Source of the DNA: Brasenia schreberi | Taxonomy: Eukaryota; Streptophyta; Magnoliopsida; Nymphaeales; Cabombaceae | Direction of reading: 5' to 3' | Assembly (NCBI GenBank): GCA_036023115.1 | Contig: JAYKKT010000086.1 | Coordinates: 11,671,501-11,735,500 of the forward strand | Length of the DNA stretch: 64,000 bases | Shown: one piece after another, positions 23,020 to 36,939 of the stretch | Layout: each line of letters opens with the position of its first letter | How positions within the stretch are numbered: position 1 is the stretch's first letter | Made by a program: the position numbers and the translations under genes | The notes under the pieces: model-generated | What the model was told of the DNA's origin: nothing | The model's input: only the letters and a program-made list of their open reading frames with translations | The model's database searches: none

Positions 23020-26000
23020 TCACTTGCCACAGTTGAACCCACGGCAAACTGTCAAAATGATGATAAGGATCAGTGCAACAATAATACCCAACACAACCAA
23101 CTTGATCTTCATGTTTTGTAACCACATCTTCCTTCGCATTTTTGTGCCTTGACTCCGGAAATCCTGGGCCTGCAGTGCAAAGGACAACCATTTGAGGTCA
23201 CTGTCATCAACTGCTAAAGATAGTAGATAGATAAAATGACAAATGATTTCTCTACCTGGGAGTGTAGGTTTTCTGTTTTGTCGACAAGGAGCTCAATCTT
23301 CTCTCCTCGTTCTAAAACCTATACAAAGTCTTGAAGGATAAGCATGGAGAAAAATCTTCACGTTACAAGGCCATGTTGCAGAGTAACCATAACTTTAATT
23401 GAATCAACCAAATCAAACCATCCACCTAAATTGTTAATGCACACATGGCTTTACAGCAGTCCGAGACTTTTTCAAATGGCTGATCCAATCTCTTTTATAT
23501 TCCACTTTTCTAATAGAAGACAAGTCAAGTTACACATAACATAAACACTGATCCCCCTTAAGTACTAATCCACAAACAGTGATTTGATTGATGATGAAGA
23601 AGGGGGAATCTTCACTTAGGCATGAGGGACACTAAAGATAAAGCAGAATATATAAAAAGCATATTTATCTAATTCATTATCTCGTCTAAGGTATACAACT
23701 TCGTGAGATCCTTTACCATGTGGTGCTATAGCCCAAAGCTAATACACCAATCCTATGAAACCTCATAACTCAAGTATAATGGGGAAAGAGCAGTACTGGG
23801 GTGAGTGTCCCCCAGGAGGTCCTCATGGTGCACTCAGTTAGCTCCCCCCAGCTAGTAGGAGGAAAAGGCTTGGAAAAGGTCAAGAATGTAGCTGTGCAAT
23901 AGTTAAAAAAATCCTGCCTAGGCTTCTTTCCTTTCTACAATCCTGCCTAGACTAGACCATGTAAACCACTGTCTCGAGGATGGTTCTTAGGAGCAACTAG
24001 ATAAAAGAATAATGAAAGGGGGTCATCTTAGATTTGTTTTTCTTGTAAAGTGTTAAGTATTGCTGCAATGTGATGTTGCTCATAACTGTGCCTTTGTTTT
24101 AGGTCACTTACCTTACTATAGGACTTTTTGTATCTCGTGTGCCTAAGCCCCACAACCAGGGATTTTGCTGACTTGGTTCCATAGCCCCAACTAGTGACTT
24201 TGATGAGATAGATGTGTACAGCCTATCCAAAAGAAAGCTATTATAACTTTTGCCATATGAGCTGATACATCAAAGGTAACACCTCCATCGGTTTTAATGA
24301 TCAACCGGAATGATGGGGATGTGCTTACTAGAAGGAAAAGAAAGAAAACAATTGGTAGACGTAAATTAGAAATGTCACTGGTCAAATTTAAACTGAGTGA
24401 ACTTTGGCTACACCCATTACAAGCAGATACGACTCAAGGGTAGACCTTGGAGCAATTTGTTTCCAACATCTAATAATTCACTTACTAAGCTACAACTAAA
24501 CAACAAGATATGTTGTTTTGCTAATCATCTGTCATTTGGTCATGCATGCCGAGTATGCATTACTTAGACAATTGTCACCAATTCGTGTATATCAACCATC
24601 TTTAATGTGATCTAGTTATTTTTCCTAAAACAAGTATGAGATATACCTTCGTGCCAAGTATATGTCTCCAGGTCCTTGCTTAATTTACATTGTTCACTTC
24701 ACTGCTTGCATTGTTTAGGTGATGATCATGAATTTAAGAGAAATTATTGCCATAGCAAGTTACTAAGTAGGTAGTACTCTGAAGAGTCTCCTCAACATTG
24801 ATGAGAGTACAAGGCAGTATCAACCACTTTATGTATTCAACCAATTATCATATATTTTTTTTGCATTCTCTATGAGACCAGCTCCAACTGTTTTAACCTC
24901 TTTCAGCGGGGATGCCACTGCAGTTTTTTGTTTAAAATGCATGGAACACATGCAGGGATGCTTATTGTTCAATTTTTTGTTAGCATTACTTTGAGATACT
25001 TATTATTTATCAAGAAAAAGCTGATTTTACATTTCAAAATATGTCAGGTCAAAATTTATTGAATAAATTATTCAAAAATGTCTTTTCCTATGCATCATTC
25101 TCAAATAAATTTATGAATATATTTTGGCAATGCAATCTGCAACCATGAGGTATGTGGTGGTACCTGAGTTACTCATTTGCTTTCTTAGGATGAAAATATC
25201 ATGCAGAAAAACTTATATGCATTCATGCATTAGTTACCGTAAAACCTTGTATGAATTCATGCATTAGTAACAGTACAAAAACCTATGCATACTCTGCAAA
25301 GAATTCATAGTACTGATTGGATCCTATTTTAGTTATATTCAGCTTTCATATCTCCAAACTGATCCCAGAAAGTTGATCTTTACTCCACATGCTGTGAAGT
25401 CCACCCTTCTATTGTTTCTTCTGTTGCTTGAAACTGAGGAATAACTATATCTCACAAGCAAATTTAAGAAGCAACTTCATCAAGAACAGACATAGATACG
25501 TAGTTTCCACCCAACAAAAAAAAGAAGAGGCATACCATTAGTTCAAATTTTCATAAAATTAGAAACAGAAAGCAATAGTTTTACCTTTTCAATGTTATCC
25601 ATCATCACGCCTTTAACTTCAGAAACCTGAGCCTTCACTTTCGCAAGCTTGCTTACCTCTTCGGGATGATCAACACAATACTGCATATGTTCCTTTATTT
25701 TTGATCTGACAATAAAAGCGGTTAGTCAATAAATGAATGAACAGTACGTATGGCTGTTCATTTGGTAGAGTTGATCTAGTCGACAAACCCAAATTCTTTA
25801 TTAAGACTATTGGCGGTAGCAGTTGCAGCCTTTCCACCACTATATCTCTTGTTAAAATCTTCCTTAACCCGTTCTAAGAAGGCTATTGGCACTTGCCTTC
25901 CAGCGGATTCAACTGCAACTACACAAAAGGCTGCAATACAACCAAATAGCTTAAAATGGTAGCAAAGTCACAAGTGATAAGCAAAATGAACTTTTTAAAT

Positions 26001-28215
26001 AGGGGTATCCAATTAGCTTTCATTTTCATAGGTAAGCAACTAGATTCTAACATATTGCTAAGGAACATTAAAAGTTCTTTACAAAATAATTTTTTGTCCA
26101 AATCACTGTACTTACAACACACATAAGCTAAATTAGAGTTATCAAACAAATAGGTTTCCATGAGTACAGCATATATACTCCTGGAACATTTCATTATCCA
26201 AATGCAGATACCGTTGTCACTACATAGGTGTCATAGCATGTCTAGGAAACTGTTCCAAAATAGAGACAGGGACAACTGCATTGATGTGATCAGTTCCTCA
26301 ACGACCACAACAACAACTAAGCCTTTTCCCATACTAGATGGGAGATGTGATCAGTTCCTCAACTCCACAATAATGGCAACTAAAGCGTACGCAAAGTACT
26401 GCATACACTCTGCTGATTCTTATACATATAAAGATTTTGGAATTAGGCTGGTGAAAATGGAAGTGTAAGCAACTTAGCATGCTCTCAAGGGTCTTCATGT
26501 ACCAACTAAAAGTTCTAATCAATACCTCCAACAATGTAAATAGTCTCCATTAGAAGACTTACTTGCACCTCCATCTTGTTAAGACACCTTAACTATTATT
26601 GGATTTTCAACCATAAACAGCACATCTCAACTACTACTTCCAATTCCAAAACTAAGAAAACTTCCTCAAACACCGTTACCACCCGACACATTGTGCTATC
26701 ATCAACTCAACAACTCATAAATTTCCAAAGTTTCTTATTGGAAAGATGCCATCTATGAACCCATGGGATGCAAAACAACTTGATCAAATAAGATGGGAGA
26801 AAGTTCATATATTAGAATATAAATTTGAAAAAAAAATAATCACCCACTTTGTCAAAAACATTCAAGCTCAGTTGAAGAACTGATACATGAAGCACGTGAA
26901 ATGTATTTTCATTGGTTAAGAAGCACAAACAGGAACGCACAATCAACTGTTTTTAAATATACATATATACATAAGTGTATGTATGCATAGAGAGAGAGAG
27001 AACGTGTTGTTAAACTCCCATTCATAGTATACTATCCATGCCAATCTGGACTGCCAGATTAAGATGGATGGACTGGATCAATTAAGCAAAAAGTTGAAAA
27101 TAAAATTTACTCTTTACATTTTGCTTATTCCAAGAAGTAACTTTCATCTTTGCTTTTTTATGTTGACCATCCATCTTTCCAATCCAATGTTGAGGATTGA
27201 CATGGATGGTCTTGCATGAATGGGAATCCAGTAACTCTAATTCTTTCTTTATATATATTATACACATACACACACTCACACACACATACAGATCCTCATC
27301 CTCCCTTATTGAACCAGGGTGAAAGGATCAACAAAAATACATGAGAATGAGAAAAATAAATCCATAAAGCAGAAAGACAATCGCTGAAAGTTCCGGGATA
27401 GGATCAATTCAGGACGAAACTTGATTCGACAAGGGACACGCAAAAAAAAAGAAGCAAGCATGGAAGTGGTTACTTAGATCCACTAGAATCTATCAGACTT
27501 TGTTATATAAGTTGATTTTAAACTCTATTACATAAGTTGAAAGCCTAATTAAAGACCTATATTGTAACCAAAAAATCAGATAGCAATTACAAGAATATCC
27601 ACCTTGTGAAACAGAAAGCCCCATGCTCTGCACGAAGGGTTACAATGTTAACTCATAAACCCTTGAGCAAATATTAATTCTCAAAGAAGAGCTAAAGTAA
27701 ATTTTCAATATGAATCTAAATTTTCAGCTAAAAGAGCTATTTACTTTAACATGTATATAGTGAAACTCAGATCTGCACGCAATAATAGCACACACTTTCA
27801 AAACGAGCACGAAAAATCTCTGAGATCCAAAAGAATCGTGAAGAACAAAACCGAATATCCGGGTCGACATTCGAAAAGGAAATAGAGGTAACTAGTCGAT
27901 GTGTATATTCACAAGAATCACTCACAGATCGAACGTAATTCACAGGGAATTTTGTCTTCCCCCGCTCAAATACCCCAAAACAACAAAATTTAGACCAGGA
28001 AAACTCAGGATCAAGAGGGACGTACTGAAGCCGTTCTCTACGAGGTAGTTAAAGGTGTGCCCGTCACAGTTATATGTGAACTTGTTGTTGGTGGCAGGAA
28101 GCTTCTGGAGGCATTGGGCGGCGATCGACGTGAAATTGCCTGAGAATTCCGTGTACTCAGCGAGGATCACGGTCCCCCGCGAAACGAAGCTGTAGATCAG
28201 AGATTGCTGGGCCAT
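23020..28215 (-). CDS. VAMP72: Longin R-SNARE of the VAMP72 group (five exons, 221 aa)
   Basis: Vesicle-membrane SNARE that pairs with Q-SNAREs for secretory fusion at the plasma membrane or cell plate (family knowledge). Minus-strand exons read by eye: 28215-28026, 25930-25789, 25705-25585, 23318-23256 and 23169-23020. All junctions are GT-AG and in phase. Residues 1 to about 110 are the longin domain (start [34 protein letters not shown]). The SNARE helix is about 127-187, with the zero-layer Arg at about 155 (VLERGEK). The tail anchor is about 194-214, then a short Cys-containing end and TGA. The length matches plant VAMP721/722-type proteins (about 220 aa). The start is the only ATG that gives the family N-terminus. 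Introns 1 and 3 exceed 2 kb. No break was seen, so the gene looks functional. The exact paralogue (721/722/726) cannot be decided. Confidence 0.95.
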
Positions 28216-28593
28216 TCCCCCCTCTGTATGTGTGTGTGAGTGTCAGAGGGTTACTTCGAAGAGACGGAAATAGATAAAACGCCGGAGCAGAGAACGAGAA
28301 GGTCGATGAAGAACACCTTGACGTGTGAGTCCTCTTTCAGTCTTGTGATATGCTGCCAGAAATTACAATCTAATCCCTAGACTGCGGTCTAGCGTTGTAT
28401 TGTCATGAACCTTAGTTGTGCAAAAGCGTTGAATGAACGGTAGCACCTTAATTATTGAGAGCCAGCTTGGGTTTTAGTACTTTTATGCAATCATTTGTAA
28501 AAGAAAACGTCTTAATAATTAAAATTGTAAAGATAGCACGCTGAGTGTAGCCCAACTCGCTGGCACTTATGCCCCCCCCCCAAAAAAAAAAAG
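28216..28593 (-). promoter_or_regulatory. Upstream region of the VAMP72 gene
   Basis: It holds the probable 5' UTR and promoter of the minus-strand gene, with a CA/TG-rich stretch (about 28222-28240). A C10A11-type homopolymer junction is at about 28571-28593. No clear TATA box was assigned. Confidence 0.35.
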
Positions 28594-31489
28594 AATAGTA
28601 CCAGTAACAGAAATATGGACTATATGTAGGTAGATATTAGGATAAAGTTATTGTAGGAAGCCACCAATATGGTGGGTGAAAATTGGCCAACCCATCCTCG
28701 GTTGTTAGAGATAAATTACTCGGTATTAAGAACTTTGTTAATCGATCGATGCCATCATTAATTGTAGCTGTCCACTGCCAACAAGAAAGGCGCAAAAGCT
28801 ATCTATTCAAACTAAGTAACTAACCACAAGCCTATATGGATGGGTGCAAGTCATAGCAGTATCAGTTTAGATTACCAACCATGCTTAAAGAATTCGTTTT
28901 AAACCATTTGACCAAACCAAGAAGAATGCAAAACAAAGAATATGCCTTTGAACTATGATATTGATTATCAATAGTAAAATGTGTTTTTACTTTTGAGGAG
29001 TTAAAATCCTCTGCTAATCTACAAGTGGAACAATCTCATGTATACATAATTCACGCTAAAAATCTATGAACAAGAAAGAATGCAAATTGCCAAACCTAGT
29101 TTTATAGAAACAGCAAGAGTCCAAACATAGCATTGGATACTACCTCAATAGTCTTCATCCAAGCACCTTTGTAGGGCAAAGTATAAGCGTGTGCATTATT
29201 CTATAGGGTATGCCAACACATCACTCCAATGCCACTTTGTAGGCAAAATGTTAAGTTCAGACCATCTCTTCTAACTGAAGCTGCCTGGCTATCTTGCACA
29301 TAGCGCATTGAGAAGAACATGAGCTAACATGAGGTCACGAAATATTACATTTCATCGCTTTGTTAATTTGGCCATCTCGCCACATATCAAATATCATCTT
29401 TGCTGAGCCCTTCCGACTCGTCACACTCCATCATTGATGACACCGGTTATCAAAATGCCATGGAAATGCCGCATATCAAAGTTATCAATCACGCCAGACA
29501 CAACTCAGCTTGCTTTGTACCCTTTCTTCTAAGAACACACCATTGAAACATCCTCCATCTTGTTGAGATTAAATGCTAGTGATCTTGCATATCCACCAGT
29601 TGCAACTGTGGTCCATCGTGCAAAAGACTCTTGGCATGCCAAACCCCTTTGTTCACTATCTTCACCCAACATCTGCCCAAAACGATGCTGCATGGCCTGC
29701 TCCAACAGAAAATGCCTCTTATATTGCCGCCAGTGGACACCATCATGCAAGCCAGAGTTCATGATCAGTGTCAGACTGTTTGTCTTCTAAAGTATTTCTT
29801 CAACAAATTTGAAACCCTTCATCTCTCAGAGTCAATCCAATCTTGGATAAAGTGAGTTTTGTGTTTCATTCCATTTGCAAATGCACCATTGAAGATGCTT
29901 GTCAAGCAATCCTAACTGTTTGGAGATGGATATTTTGGGTTTGAAAAGTTCATGTCAAACCGTCTGGGACAGAATGTATTTCAAGGCAAATCTAGAATAA
30001 AATTGAGCTGCCATCAATTACGTGTCAACATGATTTGAATCACCCCAGAAGAAAATCCATCGATTCTTCAAGCAATTCCAAGCAAGCTCAGCTGAATACA
30101 TCTTGAATGAGCAGTGTTGAAGTGCACACCAACCATTACTCAGAACCCAAGGCGAACCATCACACTCATGGAGCTGCTTGCAAGCAAAAATCCAGTAGCT
30201 TGGCATCGGTGCCTACCATCATTGCCCTATGGGGCAGTCATTGTTCTTGCCATGCCTTGTCCATCTTCCACACCACACATCCCTGCCAAAATCAGAAGCA
30301 CTGCAAGTCTCTGCAGTAGTTCTGGTAACTGAGCACTGCTTTTGTAGAATCTGGATTGCAATATTTCTGAAGTAGCCGATCGTAAGAAAATCTCCATGGG
30401 GTGAATTTCAGACCTTCAGAAGTGTCTATAAAGCAGGATTATAGTGAGATTGTAAACCCATCAAAATCTGGATGAACTTGCAGTGAATAGAGTAAGACCC
30501 GTTATTGAAACCTTTCACCAAGGGCCTAGATTTCCATGATCCCCTGAAAGCCTAGATGTCTCCATCATCAAAGTAATCCCCACCAAGCAGTGAGGTTTCC
30601 TAGAATCATCAATGCTTGAAAACCAAACTCATGTACATCTCTGATAGTTGTATCACTTTCCCACCATCCAACCCAGGAATAGCAATCTCCACAGTCTTAG
30701 AATCTTTACAGGCTCACCTCCACGAGCTGACCATCTAGCTAGAAGATTTGCAGTCAAGTTGGGCTCTAATTCACTTGGAAATCCAACTTGAATAATGCCC
30801 CTCAACTAGAGATTTTATTGTGTTTTTGTCAAGATTTTCAGACAGAGTGATGTTCACAGGATTATTGGGATGGTTTTGATCCAAACTAACAGGAATATAT
30901 GGAGACACAAAGTTAAATTTTGATGGGAATGAGTCAAATTAGGAGAATGAAGAGCCCTTACAGCAAGATAATCTTGGCGATATCTCCAAGCTTGAATGAC
31001 GTTCTTAACAGTGCAACCATCAATGCTCCAAACTACCACCATTCCAACCAATACCAAAGCGGTGAGGAACCCAACACGCCAATGAAGTATTGGAATGGAC
31101 CCTGAAACACAAAACAAAACAAAACAAAACAAAACAAAACAAAACAAAACAAAAAAAGAATAATTGACCGCAAAGAATACCGATTAGTAGGAAACAACAC
31201 ATATTCAAATGTTCTTGAAATCGGGTCTTTTAGGACCTGTATAGTAGGCATACCTAGTTTACTCACTAATGTACTAATTATGTCCTCCATAAAGAGTAAT
31301 TTAGTTTATGTACCTATATGGGTAAAAAAGAATTTTGAGATTAGGTTTTTTTTTTAAGGTGGCCATAGAAAAACATTGTCATGTATTTTTTAATGATATT
31401 TTTATTTTGATCATGGTTTGTTCAAATTTAATACAATGAATAATAAAGGACCATCTACTTATTCTTTTTATATTGAATGTTGAATACTT
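28594..31489. other. Unclassified intergenic sequence
   Basis: Minus-strand fragments such as 29762-29529 and about 30800-30700 are open over short distances but broken by stops, and show no domain I can name. They may be an old repeat or pseudogene. It contains the AAAAC microsatellite at 31104-31155. Confidence 0.4.
31104..31155 (+). repeat. AAAAC microsatellite
   Basis: About ten tandem AAAAC units, ending in an A-rich stretch. The FVLFCFVLFC minus-strand open frames are translations of this repeat, not genes. Confidence 0.9.
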
Positions 31490-34060
31490 GTTGATGTGAA
31501 TGTGTGACATAGAAAACTAGGATATATTAGCCTAAATAAGTTAAAGAAATTAGCAATCTTTAACTTATTATCAACATTTGATGGAAATATATTCCACAAA
31601 TATGAGGCTTGTATTCAAGAAAAATGATGAGAAAACCATTTTTCAAAGAAGCAAGGAGAGCTACAAGTTTATGAAAATCATTACACTAACATGAAAAGTT
31701 TTATTTTATAACTTTCATTGATGAGTATTCGAAGTATGAATATATATATCCTATCACATAAATATAAAGCATTAGACATATTGAAAGAATACAAGAAAGA
31801 AGTTAAAAATCAACTTTGATGCACAATTAAAGTGTTGATGTATGATCAAAGTGGCAAATACACCTCAACTGAGTTTTCTGAATATTACAAAGAATATGGT
31901 ATAGTTAGGAAAAATATAATATCTAAAACACCTCAACAAAATAGTGTAGATGAATGATATAACAAGACCCTTTTAAATATGGTGAAGTCTATGTTACGAG
32001 ACACTTTTCTAATAAAGTTATTTTGGGGGGAAGCAATCTACATCTATGTATATTTTAAACAGAGTTTCATATAAGACTATATCCATTACACTATATAAGT
32101 TATGGTTTAATAGAAAACTAAACCTTAATCATCTATGGAGGTGGGGCTCCATAGCACATATAAAGATATTAGACTAATGTAGAGATAAACTAGATAGTAC
32201 ATCTTTGAGATGCATCTTTATCAAATACCCAAAAGATTGAAAGGGTCTCAATTTTATCATAAAGACCTCAAGTTGATATAAAGTAGAAATGTTGAATTCT
32301 TACAAGAAACTAAGAATGACACTGACAATGATCTTTTAGATTTTGATGAATCAACATTTGAACCTATAGAATCATAACCTCATAGTTTTCTCATGCATAT
32401 TGAAACACTAAGTGGTCATAAGAGACCACAAGCTCCTTCATCCTATTTAAATGATTACCATACTTACTTAGATGAGAAGATATGTTATTCAATAGATTTA
32501 CATAAGGTAATTGATAACCTAATCATCAAGAAATTATGAGTTCATTTTAATCACCAGATTGACTTAAAACAATGGAAGAGAAAATTAAATACATTGAGAA
32601 ACACTAAGTCTATGAGTTGTTAAAACAAAGGGTTGATTGTAAATGAGTATTGAAAAAGAAATATAAAGTTGATGGTTCAATAAAAATTTTTAAAGCGAGT
32701 TTAGTTGCAAAAAGGCTTTTGCAAAGGAAGGAAATTGATTATATTGATATATATTCTCCTTTTATGGAATTTGTATCTATAAAGATAATTTTAGCAATTA
32801 TTACCTTTTATGATTTAGATTTATGTTAGTTAGATGTAAAGATTGCTTTTCTTAAATGATAAATAGGTTGAAGAAATAAAACAATTTATATAAAACAACC
32901 AGAAGGCTATGTAATTAAAGGTCATGATGATATGGTATATAGGTTGAAGAAATCTCTATATGGCCTACAACAATCATCTCGTCAATGATATTTGACTTTT
33001 CAAAATACTATTGTAGAACTTGGATTTGTGACTAATAAAACTTGAAAACTATGTTTATATTTGAAATAGTGGGAGCTACTTTGCAATCTTATCATTATAT
33101 GTAGATATCTTATTAATTGTTAATGACAATGACATAATTGTAAAGACCAAATCATGGTTAAGTTTCAAGTTCAAAATTAAGGATATAGGAGAGACATCCT
33201 ATATCATAGGTATAAAGATTACCCATGATAAACCATCTAGACTATTATATCTAAGTCAAGAGAGGTATATTAACTATATCCTCAAAAAAAATTAGAACAG
33301 GTAACTGTGAGTCTATGAACACACTTATTATAATGGAGAATCTTTGTAAAGCAAACAATCCCAATGATGGACAAGAAAAACAAAATATTCCTTATGATCA
33401 AGCTGTTGGTAGCTTAATATATGATATGTTGTGTACGAAACCTAATTTCAGTTTTGTTGTTAGTTTCGTGAGTAGATATCAAAGTAATCATAGTTGACAA
33501 TATTGGGTTGCCGTGGAGATGATCTTGAGATATCTAAAAGGAATAAGAGATTTAAAATTATACTATCAAGTAAATAAATTCAAAATAATTGGATACTCAA
33601 ATGCTGACTTTGTTGGGAGCAAAGATGATAATAAATAGTCTCCGATCAAGACTTATTGCTTGAAGGTGGTGATGTTTCTTGGTCATGTAACAAACATAGT
33701 TGTGTAGCATTGCATATTTAAGATGTTGAGTATATTACTTGTAATATAGTTGCAACTAGTGTCATTAAATAAGTTGTTTCATTCGTAATTTGAAGTCGGA
33801 TATGGTCAACATGTCAATTGTCATTTATTGTGACAACAATATGACCATAACTCTTATAAAGAGTGGAGTTGATAGCTTAAGAAGTAGGTATATAATAGTA
33901 AAGTATCATTATTTACAAGATATGGTATAAAAGAATAAAATATTTGTCTTTTACCTTCTTACAAGAGATATGATAGTAAATCATTTGATGAAAGATATAT
34001 CTAAAGACTTGTTTGTTAAATATGCTATTAGTATGAGATTGAAATATGTTTAGGGTTTCC
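31490..34060 (+). mobile_element. Decayed Ty1/copia retrotransposon
   Basis: Plus-strand fragments in copia order, broken by many stops. First is a GAG-pre-integrase segment (LGYISLNKLKKLA, about 31518). Integrase follows (ITFIDEYSKYEY at about 31710, then YKEYGIVRKN and KTPQQNSVDE at about 31890-31960, then GEAIYIYV). RT fragments are at about 32880-33020 (IYIKQPEGYVIKGHDDMVYR then LKKSLYGLQQSSRQ). RNase H is at about 33390-33620 (YDQAVGSLIYDMLCTKPNFS, ILRYLKGIRDL, GYSNADFVGSKDDNK). The catalytic residues are not all intact. LTRs and target duplications were not recognised, so outer limits are approximate. The copia order (integrase before RT) excludes Ty3/gypsy. Confidence 0.85.
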
Positions 34061-36506
34061 AACTATATGAAAACAAAGACATTTTTAAATAAATATAACA
34101 GTTACCATTTTACAAAATTTAACGTAACAGGCAGAGAGCCGTTTCACCTAGCTATAACTGACATCCAAGGAACGTAAATACATATGAATAAAACTAATGA
34201 GGATATACACAGAAGACAATATCAATTAATTAGTTTTCTCTAGCTCTCGATGGTTCTTTGTCCCTGTTGAAAATCCTCCTTGATGAGGCCGTGCTAAGTG
34301 ATTCAAGCCAACGGTGTCACTTTGCTATAATCATAAAACATAACAGTTAATGCTCGCAGTCGGACAGACAAACCTAACGCATATATATGCTCTCTTGAAA
34401 GAATACTTGAGGTGTTAAGTGTTAGTAAGCTAGAAGGACTGGGTGGAACTTGAAATGGCACAATTGAACCACAACTTGCAACAAAGTTTTGCCATCCGCA
34501 AGAGTGCATTCGAGTTAGCTATATAGAGGCTGGTAACCTTTAGCCCCTTATGAAACTGGCACCGGGATAGTGAAAAGAAGGGTGTCCTGTTGCAAGGAAA
34601 GAGGCCAGAGATCAACAAGCAGTGTGGGGGGAGCCTCAATTGCAGCTCGGGAAGGCACGACAATGTATGATGAAATGAGCCATTTAGTTTGTTGTCCATA
34701 ATAAAGTGTTTCTGAAGGTTCCCAATTAAATGTGGTGTAAGGTTGGCGGCAAGGTGCACAAAGGGCTGAAACCGAATACGAGCCAATCAATTTGTTGTCC
34801 ATAATAAAGTGTTTCTGAAGGTTCCCAATTAGATGTGGTGTAAGGTTGGCGGCAAGGTGCACAAAGGGCTGAAACAGAATACGACGGTCCATTCGAGGTG
34901 GTTCAGCAGATAGGCTCACTGACCGTACCTGACCTTCCATGTGTGTTTGTTAGACCTTTCTATGAGGATCCAATAAGGCCAGTCATGACAATGTCTCCCA
35001 AGGTGAATGCCAATATTCAAAAGGTGGATCCGATCTTGGGTTACATGGTCAAAGGGGCATGGCCCAGCGCATTGAGTATTTTACCTTGTTTGATGGCAAA
35101 AGCGGACAACAGAGAGAATGCAGCTCAGCTGTGGGAATATGAGGATCTCATCGTTAGTTCCACACGTAACAGAGATGATGGTCAGCTCAGCTAGGGGAGG
35201 AGGAGGTTCGTTGTTAGCAAACCTCCCCGCTGACATTACTAATTCAAAAATGTCGAGAAGTCAGACTAGATTTCATGGCTTGGATTCTCGATGGATGGAT
35301 GGCCAAGGAGGTTGGCCGTTCAAGGGTAGTGTGTTCGCATTTTGAGGAAGCTGCATGGGAATGCGAGCGATTTTGGAAGACAATTGCAGTAGGGGATGGA
35401 GCATATATGATCAACCTGTAAAACGTTGGCCTGCTCATGCGGCAGGCATTGTTGGTTGTATCGAGTGCCAATAAATGAGAAATGGGGAAATCGGTGAATG
35501 GAAAGCTTTGGCAGTTTGTTTCTTGGGGAGAAGCGCGGCATGAAACCAACCCCATTGAAAATCATGTTAATTCAGGTACATCTGTGAAACAAGGTTTTAC
35601 TTGGCAAGAGGCTAGCAAGATGAGCTGCGAAGAAGTTGGTACCCCAAGATGAAACTGGTAGGATAAGCCTAACCCCCAGCTCACCCATCAAAAGTGGAAA
35701 AAGTTGGATAGTTGTACATCTCGTAAATGGTCAATAAAAAATCTTAACGTACCTTAGTCAGAATTTAATTCTTCATGAATACCATATAGAAACCTAAGCT
35801 TTTCTAAATTGAATTGGCAACCTTATCTAGCTTGCAGCTCATCTCAATGTTAGTTCTTTTTGCCATAAATGAGTAAATGAGAGAAGCCATGAACAAGTAA
35901 CAATTTAATGATACAAAGCCACAAAAAGGACAAGCTTTTCTCGTTAAGTTTATCCTATGGTACAATAACAAGGTGGCTTAACAAAGGACATCAACCCAGA
36001 ACAAGCAATTAAGTGAGACAAGCCACAAGCAAACCAAGCTTATTTTGCAGCCCTCATTTGATAATGACAAGGATTTTGACCCTTGGTAGCATATAATGGG
36101 AAGAGCAATGTGAATTTCTTACAAAACCAGCCCCTTGGTTGTTTCAGAACCAAAGAGGTCCACAAAGATATGATTTAGGTTCGTTCTTTAGTCTGTCACG
36201 GCCAATTCTCTTCATTCTTTAAACGCTAATAGGTCTGTTGCTAATAATTTTGTTCTGATTCGGAAAGTCTGAACAGAAAAATGTGTGGGATAGTGAGATT
36301 TTCTGTTTGCTTATCTGTTTCAATACCCAGAGGTCTGCATCGATATGAAGCTGTCTTATTTTTCTTCCATTTGTTTCTGATGTCTGATTCCTTATTCTTT
36401 CACAAACATTCAGGATTTCTGTTACTAATATGTTTTTCTTTAATATCTTTGAGAAATACTAGACGAGAAATGTCTGACATAGCATATCCTGCACTATCAT
36501 CAATAC
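34061..36506. other. Unclassified intergenic sequence
   Basis: A plus-strand open frame (34898-35194) and overlapping minus-strand frames show no recognisable domain. It contains a tandem duplication at 34691-34884. The missing 3' exons of the metalloprotease gene at 36507-39841 would be expected here on the minus strand, but none was found. Confidence 0.4.
34691..34884 (+). repeat. Tandem duplication with 103-bp period
   Basis: GTTGTCCATAATAAAGTG starts at 34691 and again at 34794. About 90 bp of each copy match with few differences, through AAGGTGCACAAAGGGCTGAA. Confidence 0.85.
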
Positions 36507-36939
36507 CTATCAAAAGTAGGACCAGTGAGTCTCCCTTCTAAGAGCTCTTTCTCCAGACCTTCATCCCAGAACTGGGTTCCTGCCTACAAAGAAAACATTT
36601 AATGAGACTAATAGTTGTTTATGTCAACACCATGATCATTATGTAGAAAGTCTGTAACTAACAATTTTAGAGGAGCAGTCAAGGTCCAACGTGCCCCATT
36701 GGGTTGTCTTACATGTTAATATAAAGATGCCACTATAAAGGGCTATTACAATTTCCCACTTGCTTAATTGTGAATGACTAAATAGAGAGGGACTGGCAAC
36801 CTGTGCAAGTACATATCTACATACACACTGTTCTAGAGAGAGAGAGAAGCACTTAACCTGCTTTAGAGAGAGATCATTTCAGATTAGAGATAAATATCGA
36901 CATATTACAAACTTAAACAGTAAAAACTGCCCTCCTAGG

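Noticed and set aside
30854..31290. Phe/Leu/Cys-rich hydrophobic minus-strand frames resembling membrane proteins
   Set aside because: Produced by the AAAAC microsatellite. Several overlapping frames are equally open and no homology is recognised.
34430..34940. Two similar minus-strand frames with repeated LAANLTPHLIGNLQKHF
   Set aside because: The protein repeat follows from the 103-bp DNA duplication. There is no domain and no splice context.
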